Shown here one piece after another: positions 21,883 through 34,000 of a stretch of 64,000 bases of DNA. This DNA is from Neoarius graeffei (Eukaryota; Chordata; Actinopteri; Siluriformes; Ariidae), in contig NC_083571.1 of assembly GCF_027579695.1 (NCBI RefSeq), forward strand, positions 33,584,443 through 33,648,442. The letters run 5' to 3'. The position numbers were made by a program, and so were the translations under genes. The notes below the pieces were generated by a model. That model was not told the origin of the DNA, did no database searches, and was given only the letters and a program-made list of their open reading frames with translations. The first letter of the stretch is position 1, and every line of letters starts with the position of its first letter.

Positions 21883-22994
21883 ATTATGCGCCATGTTGTT
21901 GTAACTTTTTTGAGAGACCCGCCGCCTACTTCAGCGCAGAATAGTGACGTTTGTGGCTTGTTGATGACGTGTAAGTCGGATGAATGCGACCTGGCGGTTC
22001 AGACTGAAGTCGCATATGAAAAGAGCGGATAGGAATCGGAATTAGCACCACATATCCAAACGGCCTGGGTCGGATTTGAAAAAATCGGATCTGTGTCGTT
22101 CATATTGTCAATAAAAGATCGGATACAGGTCACATATGGGCGAAAAGATCGGATTTGAGTCACTTCAGCCTGCAGTGTGAACGTAGCCTAAAAGTTATAC
22201 TGGTTAAAAGTAGGCCTATCTGAGAATGATTTTTCCCCGTTTTGAGGTAGATTTTGGGGAAGGTGTTTGTGAAGAGGGAATTAATCGCCTGTTCCAAATA
22301 GCCGCCTAGTCTCTAATACGCGCCGGGTCTCTTACGTGATTGAGACAAATAATAGCCCGGGCTATTATTTGGTATTTTACGGTATTGTCTTCTTTCCTCC
22401 ACGTCTGAAGGGCAACATGTGGAGGAGTACAAATTTTTATATGTGGCTGAGTTAAAGATCTGGGGATCAGGACACTACAAGATAAATCCTGGATTGTTTT
22501 TGCCCAGGCAAGGAAGAATTTCTGGGCCTTTTGGACGTGTCTTTGTGATGGCTGCTAGGACGCTCCAAGTTTTAGTATAAGGTGTAAACGAACCACAGCT
22601 GTTCGATTCTCAATCCTCCCTGCTTTTCTCTTCCAGCAGGCATCACAGATCCATATAATTTACCCACAAACATATTCATCTATCCTGTCCACTGTACCTG
22701 CGTGCTTTGTGTGTGCTGTCTCTCTCTCTCTTTCTCTCTCTGTGCATGCACAGGTTAAATGTAGAGGAGGAATATGACAAAAATAAAGGTTTGTTCTTCT
22801 TAATTTACCCACAAATGTTTTTATTCCATTTGAAAAGTGTATGGCGAACCAGCTACTGGATTTGGACACTACAACATCCTGAACTGTTTAATATTTGGCT
22901 TCAAACTTGAAAAAAAAATTGCGGCCCACTAATGGGCCACGGCCCAGTGGTTGAGAAACACTGCCCTAGTGAACAGTATGGAACCCTAGAAGGT

Positions 22995-23365
22995 CTCATC
23001 TCATCTCATTATCTCTAGCCGCTTTATCCTGTTCTACAGGGTCGCAGGCAAGCTGGAGCCTATCCCAGCTGACTATGGGCGAAAGGCGGGGTACACCCTG
23101 GACAAGTTGCCAGGTCATCACAGGGCTGACACATAGACACAGACAACCATTCACACTCACACCTACGGTCAATTTAGAGTCACCAGTTAACCTAACCTGC
23201 ATGTCTTTGGACTGTGGGGGAAACCGGAGCACCCGGAGGAAACCCACACGGACACGGGGAGAACATGCAAACTCCACACAGAAAGGCCCTCGACGGCCAC
23301 GGGGCTCGAACCCGGACCTTCTTGCTGTGAGGCGACAGCGCTAACCACTACACCACCGTGCCGCC
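22995..23365 (-). mobile_element. tRNA-derived SINE, copy E
   Basis: Full-length reverse copy, lacking one CACATT unit relative to the others. The 12-bp TSD ACCCTAGAAGGT is perfect at 22983-22994 and 23366-23377. It lies just outside the large hAT. Confidence 0.95.
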
Positions 23366-23377
23366 ACCCTAGAAGGT

Positions 23378-25287
23378 ACATGGAGAAAAAAAATGTACTT
23401 TTTAAATTTAGGTTTCTGTGGCATTCAAGCTGAATGACTTGCACATACGGTGACATCAGTGCAGACCCTCTAGCAAGAGACGATGCGATTGGTCAGACAG
23501 TCTAAATACCTTAAATGCTGATAACACACCACAATTTTGAATATATTATGACTTGTACTGGTAAAACAATCGGAAACTTTAACACATGCAAATTGTAAAT
23601 TCTATTTCAAGGTACATGCATGCCATTTCAGAAATGTAGGAGATGCATAAATGCTGTTTCCATGCAGTCAGCCTCTGCTACAGCCCTGTTTCCATGTTGC
23701 TGGAATACCCTGGAAATACATTGACCTAAATAAAAAAAACTTTCATAGAATTTTACTTTGAGATGGCTTCAAATATAACTACAGTAAATCGATGCTCAGC
23801 AGTGGCACTGCCAAAAAGTGAGAGAAATCCAATGAGGATACTTAGTGGAATGGGAACACTCACAGCAAGTTTGCCGAACTGACCCAAAAGTACATTGATG
23901 TAAATGAAAACTTTGTGAGATCTTGGAAAAGTTAATCTTTTTTCCCCCTCTGTATTCCTTCTGGGGCTCCATAGAACAGGGATGGTGTTGATGCAACAAA
24001 GACCATGTTGACGCAAACAGAATTCTCTGATGATTTACGCAACATTACTGAGCAAGACATTTTTTTCTTGATGAATTGTGCAGTGTGGTTAAGGACTTGA
24101 GCCAACAAGCATTAAAAGGTCAGTTTTGATTTGGATACATGTTGATTTCCTGCAAAATAGTCACTTGTTTCAATCCACAATATCAACAACTTTTGGTTGC
24201 TTCCATCTGGTCCAGTCCATATGACTTTCAAACATTTTCTTCAAGGGTTTTGTCTGATCATTTTGTTTGGTTCAATCTATAATCAAAAAGGGACATACTT
24301 TACCTGATGCTTGACTGAAGACCAGCATGTCTGGTGATCGTGCATGTTCATGTTTTTGTGGGTTGGATTGCTGATCAGAAGTTCAGGAGTTCGAGCCACT
24401 GTTAAGCGCTTGGGTAGGGCCCTTATGCTAAGGTCACATATAGCTGTTTGATCCGTGAGAACCGTGGCTGGGGCTACCATGGTCATTCTGGCAGATTTTG
24501 GGGGTGATCCATCACATAAATTTGGGCGGAGTAAATATGCAAAGGAAATCATGGCAGTTGTGATAGTAGTGACGGAAGATGCCAGTAAAACCAATGGCAG
24601 CAGCAATGTATAGCGACATATGGCCTTACAGCAATGACGGCAGTGTGTATGGTTTTCGCAGCTGCAGTACAGTATAGCTACGGCAAGATGAAATAAGCCA
24701 TGCCCCCTAGGCAAATCTTTCACTTTCTACACTAAAAGGGGGTTCAGCCATTGTTCCGTGAACACGTTGAGGTTGATATTTGTGACGGAATGCTATGGTA
24801 ACCCACGTAAGCCTCACATGTACTGTACTTCATGTACACCTACAGGATGCTCACGGATCCCTTCACGATTGCAACGGATGAATTCATCCGGCGCTTGACC
24901 CACAGCACTTTTCAACACAACGAAACTTTTCAGGGATGGAAGCCACACCCTCACAGTTGTCAAGGTAGTTCATTGGCTCTCGCGTATTCTGACAGAAGGG
25001 TCCGGAACATGTGCTGGTTGACCCCTGGAAGGCTCAAAATTGTCTACTGTACCAGTAACTACTGTGAAGTGATTCCAGCTATGTGAGACCTTAGCTTTAA
25101 CCCTTAACTGTACCTGCTCCATTCTATCAACATTGACCCCACATAGAGGTGGGAAAAACATGTAGATAACCAAGGAACTGTTCATCATGCTGTATAAACT
25201 GTGTGCGAGTTAGTGCAGGACTTTCCCCAAAGCGCGGATACGCGGTGCTCTGCCGCACTGTGTGACATAAGCGCTGCACTGTCACAC
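23378..25287. other. no gene recognised
   Basis: Open frames here are short and without recognisable motifs; no TIR or TSD pair was seen. Confidence 0.5.
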
Positions 25288-25292
25288 CAAAA

Positions 25293-25323
<31 letters not shown>

Positions 25324-25326
25324 ATA
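25288..25326 (+). repeat. (TAAA)n microsatellite
   Basis: About nine AAAT/TAAA units. Confidence 0.95.
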
Positions 25327-25409
25327 CCATAAATTGAGCAATGCAGAGTACTTTCTGCACCTAAATATCTCCTATTCCCCTCTGAAAATGAGTAATAACT
25401 ATAGAAGTA

Positions 25410-25583
25410 GAAAAAACCTTTATTATTCGTCACATGCACACTTCAAGCACAGTGAAATTCATCCTCTGCATTTAACCCATCTGAAGCAGTGAACACACAC
25501 TCAGAGCAGTGGGCAGCCACACCACAACGGAACCTTCTTGCTGTGAGGCGACCATGCTAACCACTACACCACTGTGCCGCAAG
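25410..25583 (-). repeat. dispersed repeat fused to a SINE head fragment
   Basis: TTTATTATTCGTCACATGCA and CTCTGCATTTAACCCATC are a familiar fish repeat; from 25528 it continues as the reverse head of the local tRNA-SINE (CTTCTTGCTGTGAGGCGAC to TGCCGC). The SINE body is missing. Confidence 0.6.
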
Positions 25584-26487
25584 AAAGCAATAAGATATTG
25601 TAATATATAGGTCTAGACTATCCAGGTACTCAACCCAGAAGCGAAAATAAAGGTTTTCACTGCGTGCACTGACTGCCATTCGCAACTATACATAAAATCA
25701 CCTTCTAGGCGCTGGTTGCTAGATGGCGCTGTTGTGTGATTTGACCTTGATTCTGTTCCTGGCACTATACTGCAGGCTTTTGTTGTGCAATAAAATTAAA
25801 TATTTTTCTGAATTGACTGTTTCCAGTGTTTTCATTTCAAATCTAATTTTGCCCTTTAAAATTTGCCCTTTGTGTATTTGACAAAGTAAAAAAACCAGCA
25901 AATTTAATAATGTTGAATTGTGCCTCAATCAGCCCAAGATGACGCCAGAATGCACCATTTGAAGTCTCTAATTTCAAAATTTTTGGCAGAGAGAGCATTT
26001 AAGGACAAAATGAGTTAACATGCTAGCTGAATGATAAGTGCAAGTTTTAATAGGATCTTGCTAAATAAAACGTCTTCAAAACATAAACTTGGATGTGATT
26101 AATTCTTAGATGGAATTAGTGAAGTTCTTTTGATTGAACACATCTATCCTGATGGGAGTGGTCTACTCCAGGATGACTCCGCCCTCACACAATGTGCATG
26201 AGGGCTCACTGAATGAGCTGATGGAGATGAACATGATGTAAATCAAATGCTGTGGCCTTCTTGAGCCACTTGAACACCTATGAGGGAATTTTGGAGTGAT
26301 GTATCAGACAGCAATCTCTACCAACATCAGCAAAACATACAGACTGAAGAAATAAACCGCTGTTCATCACTCAAGTAGGTGTAGATGCCAAAGCCAAGGT
26401 GCTCTAAAGCTTTTCTGGTGACTCGTGGCAGCTTATTTCTTTACATGCTTTTGTTTTGTTCCTCTGTCACCTGTCTGTATCTGTATT
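25584..26487. other. no gene recognised; 3' flank of CYP4V
   Basis: No convincing coding or element structure. Text at 26150-26210 (GATGGGAGTGGTCTACTCCAGGATGA) faintly resembles a Tc1 catalytic segment, but is too decayed to call. Confidence 0.4.
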
Positions 26488-26493
26488 TTTATT
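26488..26493 (-). promoter_or_regulatory. candidate polyadenylation signal of CYP4V
   Basis: AATAAA on the minus strand about 197 bp after the stop codon; the nearest canonical hexamer downstream of the gene. Confidence 0.45.
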
Positions 26494-26640
26494 AGTGGAG
26501 AAAATAATCCTTCAGTTAGGAAGTTAATATACAGTAGATGTTATTTTCCATCGCAACTATTACATTCATCTTCTCTAATTATTATGATTAGTATAATGGT
26601 TTTACTGCCACTCTTCAAGCTCATCTCTAAATGGTACCTA

Positions 26641-26642
<2 letters not shown>

Positions 26643-26690
<48 letters not shown>
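26643..26690 (+). repeat. (GT)n microsatellite abutting the CYP4V stop codon
   Basis: About 24 GT units ending at the stop codon; in the transcript it is a CA repeat at the start of the 3' UTR. Confidence 0.97.
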
Positions 26691-26692
<2 letters not shown>

Positions 26693-26853
26693 GCGGCGTC
26701 TCCTCTCCAACATAATCCAGATGCCTTGCTCAGGTCTGAGGACAAGCTCTGCAAGTGGCTTCAGCTCATCTCTCTTCTGACATGACACGATGTTGAAAGA
26801 ACGCAAGATGGAGGCCAGAATCACCTTCTCCTCCATCAGAGCAAAACGTTGAC
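26690..26853 (-). CDS. cyp4v: CYP4V exon 11 and stop
   Basis: Reads [19 protein letters not shown], then [19 protein letters not shown] and TAA, immediately followed by a CA repeat on the sense strand. The human protein ends similarly in a basic tail after GIWI. Confidence 0.93.
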
Positions 26854-26957
26854 CTACACACACACACACACACACCCCAAAACTGATGTCAGTGTGCTAG
26901 TTAAACAGCACTGTGGTTATATATGTTACTATTTTCAGTGAATGTACTCTGTCTGTC

Positions 26958-27007
<50 letters not shown>

Positions 27008-27789
27008 ACCAATGCAGTTGCGCAGGCCTGCAGAGAAAGGGATGTAGCAGTACGGGGTTCGTCCCCCCATGTTCTCAGGCAGGAAGCGCTCTGGACGAAA
27101 CTCCTCAGGCTCGGGGAAGAATCGCGTATCACGGTGAAGTGCATATGTTAATATGAGCACATTTACACCTTTAGGCACATTGTAGCCATCTACACACACA
27201 CACACACACACAATTTTCAGGTCAGCAGTATGTCAGAATTCCTTCATTAGTAGTAATTTCACAATCAGTATAAATGAAAGGATAAATGATGGTGAATGGA
27301 TGGCTAAAAAAAGAGGGATGGGTGGATGGATGGGTGGATAAACAATTGCACCAATGTGTCAAAGTGTGGGTTCACATTTACGCTTCACCACTTATGCATA
27401 AACATTAAAAAAAACTTTTCTTATTAACACTGCTCTTCATCCGTTCATTGATGAGAGGACTGACATTAATTCATTGGATCAGAGAAGGACTCAATCACTG
27501 AATAAAACAGTCAGTCAATCAGTTACTCAGTAACTCAACAATCTATAATCAATATATAGATCAGTAAGAGAATGAATTGTTCACTGAATCAGTAATTAAA
27601 TCAATGACTCAAACAATAAATAAATAAATGGATCTATAATTAGATCAAAGAATGAATCAATCAATGAATCAATAACTCAGTCAACAAATCAACAAGTCTG
27701 AAGGTTAAATATTGAAAAAAAAATTAATCTTATCAGTTGGAAGATTTTAAATGATTGTAAATCATCACCATTGTGTGTGTGAGAGAGAG

Positions 27790-27832
<43 letters not shown>

Positions 27833-28060
27833 GATCTTTGTGTCTTCAGAGATGCTACGAGCAAAGAACGGCACAGATGGAAAGATACGCAGCACCTCTT
27901 TAATCACACAATCCAAGTAACGCATCTTCTTCAAGTCTTCAGTGCTAACGGGCCTGTCAGAGTCACCTGACATACACACACACACACACACGCGTGTGCA
28001 CATATGCACAATACATACCAATATATACCTGATAGAGATGTGTACAATACTGTAGACCAT

Positions 28061-28091
<31 letters not shown>

Positions 28092-31000
28092 CTCACCAAA
28101 AACTTCATCCACTTCCTGCTGAACTTTCCTCTGTATGTCAGGATGAGCCCCCAGCAGGTGAATGGCCCAGGCCATACCAGCCGCTGTAGTGTCATGACCC
28201 TGCCACAAGGGGGAGACAGAGAACACAATTTCTAAAACACTATAATGTGCTTCTTTAAAATAAAGTGATTAAATTTAGCCCATGTACTCAATTAACCGAT
28301 GGAACTAGAACTACGAGGATAATGGAGTTAACCATGGAGGCTCATAGCTACAGGTTTAGCATCAGCTAAACAGACATCGATGACTTCAAAAACACAAACT
28401 GAACATATAAGGATACAAACACAATACAGAAATGTTCATAAGCATTTATAAACAGTTTTCCTGACCAGTTTCTTTTTTTGCTATTTATTTACCTAACAAA
28501 TACTTTAACTGAGACTCACTGATTCATGAACTCGTGTATTAGTGACTGATGGCAAACGTATTTATAGTTAATCAGTGATTTTAACAAGGCAAGGCAAGTT
28601 TATTTATGTAGCGCATTTCATACACAGTGGCAGTTCAATGTGCTTTACAGAAGTAAAGGCAAAACAGTAAACAATAAAAAATAAAATTACATAAAATAAA
28701 GGGGGAAGAAGAGAGAAAAATAAAAATAATATGAGAATTAAGCAATAGTAGAAATAAAGTAATAAAATGAAGTAAAAGCTCAGTAAAAAAAACAGCAGAA
28801 TAAAATGGAATAAAAGTTAAGTAAAATTTAAAACATGCAAAGACTGTAAAAGTTAAGTAAAGTTTAAAACATGTAAAGATAATGATATTTATCAGTTAGC
28901 AGAAAGCATCTGAAAACAGCTTGGTCTTTAATCTAGATTTGAAGCTGCCAACAGCAGGAGCATTTTTGATGTCCTCTGGGAGTTGGTTCCATAGCTGTAC
29001 TGCATAGTAGCTAAAAGCTGCTTCACCCCACTTTGTTTTAACAACAGGTTTTACCAGTAAATTTTGCTGCTGCGATCTGGTAGATCTGATTGGGTTAGGC
29101 CGCTGCAACATATCAGAGAGGTAATTGGGCCCTGTACCATTTAGAGATTTGTACACCAGCAACAATGCTTTAAAGTCAATTCTGTAGCTTACTGGAAGCC
29201 AGTGAAGGGACCTTAGAATTGGAGTAATGTGCTCTGTTCTTTTTGTTCGTGTGAGAACCCTAGACACTGCATTTTGAACCAGCTGAAGTCATTTGATGGT
29301 CTTTTTTGGCAGGCCTGTGAAAAGGCCATTGCAGTAGTCAACCCTACTAGAGATGAAGGCATGTATAAGTTTTTCCAGATCATTTTTTGACACAAGTCCT
29401 CTTAGTTTGGAAATGTTTTTTTAGGTGATAAAATGCCGATTTAGTGATTGCTTTCATATGACTATCAAAGTTTAGCTCGCTGTCAATGAAAACACCAAGA
29501 TTTTTAACCATATCTTTTGTTTTAATCCCCTTTGTGTCAAGAATAGTGGTAATCCTGAGTCTTTCATCTTTTTTCCCCAAATAGAATTACTTCTGTTTTA
29601 TCTGCGTTCAGCTGAAGAAAATTTTGTGACATCCAGTCGTTGATTTGGTCGATACACTGGTAGAGACATTCAAGGTGGGCATAATCATTAGGTGATAGAG
29701 CAAAGTAAATTTGGGTGTCACCTGCATAGCAGTGATACAAAATTGAGTTGTTCTTGATAATTTGTCCAAGTGGGAGCATATAAAGGTTGAATAGTAATGG
29801 TCCAAGGATCGACCCCTGGGGGACACCACAGGTCAAGGACATTGATGTTGAGGTACAATTTCCCATGGTAACAAAGAACCTTCTAAATATGATTTTAACC
29901 AATTGATAACTTTACCAGTCAACCCAACCCAGTGTTCAAGTCAATATAGCAGTATGTTGTGATCAACAGTATCAAAAGCTGCACTGAGGTCCAGTAACAC
30001 CAGGACCGATGTTTTCCTGCATCAGTATTAAAACGTATGTCATTTATGACTTTAATCAGCGCTGTTTCAGTGCTGTGATTGCCACGAAATCCTGACTGAA
30101 AGTTATCAAAGCAGCTGTTTGATATCAAGAAGGCAGTTAATTGATTGAAGACAATTTTTTCAAGGATTTTCCTGATGAATGGTAGATTTGATATTGGCCT
30201 GTAGTTGTTCAATACTGAAGCATCCAGATTATTCTTTTTAAGTAGGGGCTTTACAACGGCTTTTTTCAGGGACACAGGAAAAATGCCAGTCTCTAGGGAT
30301 GTATTTATGATCTGAAGCACATCTGTAATTATGAGGTGAAGAATAGACAAAAAAGTTGGTGGGCAGAATGTCCAATTCAGATGTTGAAGAACTGAGATTT
30401 TGTACAGTTTTTTCAAGAGTCTCGTAATCAATCAAACAAAATTCTGACATTGTGTTGAAATTGTCTGTCTGTGTCACTGGTGATTGCAGCTTTTCAGTTA
30501 TTTGCAACTGAGATATATTATGAGCAATATTCTGCCGTATTTTATCAATTTTACCTTTGAAGAAGGATGCAAACTCATTGCATTTATTAACTGAGAGAAG
30601 TTCAGGTGCTAATTGTGGTGGGGGGATTAGTTAGCTTCTCTACTGTTGAAAATAGCACACGGGCATTGTTCATATTCCTGCTGATGATGTTGGAGAAGAA
30701 AGACTGTCTTGCTTTACCAATTTCATAATTATATTTACAAAGCATCTCTTTATGGATTTGATAATGGATGTGAAGTTTAGATTGGCGCCATTTTCTTTCA
30801 GTCTTCCTACATCCCTGGAACACAGGGACACCTATGTTCGAATGCTGTTTGTGGACTACAGTTCAGCCTTCAACACCGTCATCCCCAGCAGACTGACAGA
30901 GAAGCTCTCCACCCTTGGACTGACATCCTCCCTCTGCTACTGGGTCCTGGACTTTCTCACAAACAGACAACTCTGATGTTGTTTTGAAACAGGAAGGAGA

Positions 31001-34000
31001 CTAGACTGGTTTACCCCCTGGGTTAAATATGCTCCATGTTTTCTATTTCTTATCAACACAGGAATAGAGAATGGCATAGGCATAGGTCCCAGCCTGTTTT
31101 CAAAACTACACCCAGTGCAGGGACCCACAGCACATCATACAAGACTCTCTGTATATTCCATGAGGTTGGGAGGGGGAAGGAATGGAGATGTCATGTATTT
31201 TTTAGATGGTGAAAAAGACTGGTAGCCAGCTGAAAGTCCTGGGCGAACACTGTTGGTTGGTTTTCGATGAACTGGGTATGCTGCTTGTCGCAAATGATTT
31301 GGGCTGGAAAAAGAGTGTGCAGCCATTGGCAGCAATCTCTGCATACTTTTAGGGAAATCCATGCAGGGGGGAGACAGGGATGGTACATTGAAGTCAGAAG
31401 AGCGAGACTGAGATTGGGACTTTGGTGAGGTCTTTGTGAGTGTCTCCATGACTGTCTCCGTGACAGTCTCTGTGATACTTGCATGGGGTCGAGATGTGGA
31501 TGATGCAGCCTTGGCATGATTGTCTTTGGTCAGGTCCTCAATCTGGATGGGCGATGCAGATATCTGTGGCTGCCCATTGTTAACAACATGCTCACATTCT
31601 CCATGCGATTGTTGATGTCCTTGGCAGTCTGCCCCAAATGGTCCGCAAAGAAGCGTCCTCTCAGAACACATACACTTCTGAGAAATGTTGATATTTTTAA
31701 TGGTTTTGTATTGCTTTCATGGTCACTCAGCCTTTAAATAGCTATAAGCTAGCTAATTCTTGGCTCCATACTTTCCCAGTTGCCTAGCAACAATGTTTTT
31801 GCTTTGCTCCTGCTTGAACTCCTCTTTTCTGCTTTTTTCACCATTTCTCTATTTTTTCTTATTTGCTTTCTTTTTACTTACATTCAACAAGTTTAGCAAG
31901 GAAGGACAGATGTTTTCTCCCATTTATACAAGATAACCTAGAAGTTAGACAAAGCAACTGACACAGAAGACTGGATTATAGCAAAATGGGGAAACCAAGG
32001 AACTCTAGTAACAAATGAACTGAGCTTGAAAAAAGAATTTCTAGCCTGGAATCTATGATTAATGCCCGTCTATTAAGGATTGAAGGGAGTCCAGCAGCCA
32101 ATACCGCTAAGGGGAATGCGGGGAATGTTCAGCATCTGAATGATGGGAACTTGGATGAATCGGTTGACTTCACAAAGCAAAATGTGAGTACTGATTGCTG
32201 GAAAAGACAAGGTGCTAGACCCAAAAACAAAAGGGCATTAACTTCAACTCCATTGCGGTCTGATGCCGTCAGACCTAGGCAAGGCAAGGCAAGTTTATTT
32301 ATATAGCACATTTCATACACAGTGGCAGTTCAATGTGCTTTACAGAAGTAAAAGCAGAACAGTAAACAATAGAAAATAAAATTACATAAAATAATTGGGG
32401 AAGAAAAATAATAAGAATTAAACAATAGTAGAAATAAAATAATAAAATGAAATAAAAGTTCAAAAAAGGAATCAGCCTCGAGATTAATTATTATTATGGG
32501 TTTAACTCATAAAGCGCGCTCTTCCCGTGGCTCTTCCACGAGGATCACCAAAAATCATCCCACAGAGAAAATCTACGAGGATCACCAAATAAAATCGTCC
32601 CGCAGACAAAATCTACGAGGATCACCAAAAATCGTCCCGAAGACAAAATCTACGAGGATCACATAAAGTGCGCTCTTCCCGTGGCTCTTCCACGAGGATC
32701 ACCAAAAATCGTCCCGCAGACACAATCTACGAGGATCACCAAATAAAATCGTCCCGCAGACAAAATCTACGAGGATCACCAAAAATCGTCCCGCAGACAA
32801 AATCTACGAGGATCACAGTAACAAAGAATTAAAGTAAAAGTAAAATCATTAAAATCCAAGATTAAAAAGAAATTAAAATAAAGAAAGTAAAATCATTAAA
32901 ATCAAAATTAAAAGAAATTATGTTAAAGGAAATTAATTACTTAGGTAAAAATTAATCAAGTGAAAGCATCTGAAAACAGCTTTGTCTTGAGCCTGGATTT
33001 AAAACTAACAACAGTAGGAGCATTTTTGATATCATCTGGAAGTTGGTTCCAAAGCTTAGCAGCATAGCAACTAAAGGCTGCTTCACCACACTTCGTTTTG
33101 ACAGCTGGTATTACTAGCAAGTTTTTCTCCTGTGATCTTAGAGACCTAGTTGGTGCATATAATTGAAACATATCCAGTAGGTAGCTGGGTCCCATCCCAT
33201 TTAATGTTTTAAATAGAAGAAGTAGTGCTTTAAAGTCAATTCTATAGCTCACTGGGAGCCAGTGCAGAGACCTTAGGATTGGAGTGATATGGACTACCCT
33301 TTTTGTTCTTGTAAGAACCCTTGCTGCTGCATTTTGGATTAGTTGAAACTCTTTGATGGTCTTTTTTGGAAGACCTGTGAAAAGGCTATTGCAGTAATCA
33401 ACCCTACTGGAGATGAAAGCATGAATAAGTTTTTCTAGATCATGTTTTGACATGAGACCCCTGAGTTTAGAAATGTTTTTTAGGTGATAGAATGCAGACT
33501 TTTTTACCACTTTCATATGACTGTTGAAGTTAAGTTCGCTGTCAATAAGGACACCAAGGTTTTTTACAGTATCCTTTGCTTTAAGCCCCTTAGTTTCAAG
33601 AACAGTGGCAATCCTAAGCCTTTCCTCCTTTTTGCCAAATATAATTGCTTCAGTTTTATCTGCGTTCAGCTGAAGAAAATTGTGAGACATCCATTTGTTA
33701 ATTTGGTCAATGCATCTATGAAGAGACTCAAAAGGGGCATAGTCATTAGGTGACATAGCTAAGTAAAGCTGAGTGTCATCTGCATAGCTATGGAAGTTTA
33801 TTGAGTTATTCTTAATAATTTGTCCAAGTGGGAGCATATAAAGGTTGAATAGTAATGGTCCCAGGATTGAGCCCTGGGGAACCCCACAGTTCAAGGACAC
33901 GGGTGATGAACTGTGGCCTCCAATGGCCACATAAAAAAATCTTTGTTGTAAGTAAGATTTTAACCAGTTGATTACTATACCAGTAAATCCAACCCAATAC

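Larger units (their letters stand above)
21120..22188 (-). mobile_element. PIF/Harbinger element, deleted
   Basis: Ends CGCTACGTTCACACTGC and the complement of GGCTACGTTCACACTGCAGG; TAA flanks both sides (21117-21119, 22189-22191), the 3-bp TWA target of Harbinger elements. It keeps part of the Myb/SANT-like accessory protein at 21317-21477 and has lost the transposase. Confidence 0.9.
19821..22385. mobile_element. DNA element with perfect 26-bp TIRs
   Basis: ATACCGTAAAATACCAAATA(ATAGCC) at 19821-19846 is exactly complementary to 22360-22385. The inner right end also holds a palindrome (AATAATAGCCCGGGCTATTATT, 22348-22369 when split at its centre). Superfamily is not settled, since the target duplication is unclear. 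A Harbinger copy (21120-22188) is nested inside. Confidence 0.8.
15632..22963. mobile_element. 7.3-kb hAT element hosting a nest of other elements
   Basis: The left end reads CAGGGGTTCTCAATCTTTTC and the right end is the complement of CAGTGTTTCTCAACC. The 8-bp TSD CCCTAGTG is identical at 15624-15631 and 22964-22971. Only about 110 bp at the left and 580 bp at the right look native; the interior is made of the Tc1 at 15745, coding fragments at 17.6-18.1 kb, the THAP element at 18286 and the TIR element at 19821. No transposase of its own was recognised. Confidence 0.87.

Noticed and set aside
24283-24723. 146-residue minus-strand frame as a gene
   Set aside because: No motif, no splice context, no homologue recalled; composition looks random.
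32508-32817. CRISPR array
   Set aside because: Units are tandem without unique spacers, lie in a LINE 3' UTR, and the genome is eukaryotic.
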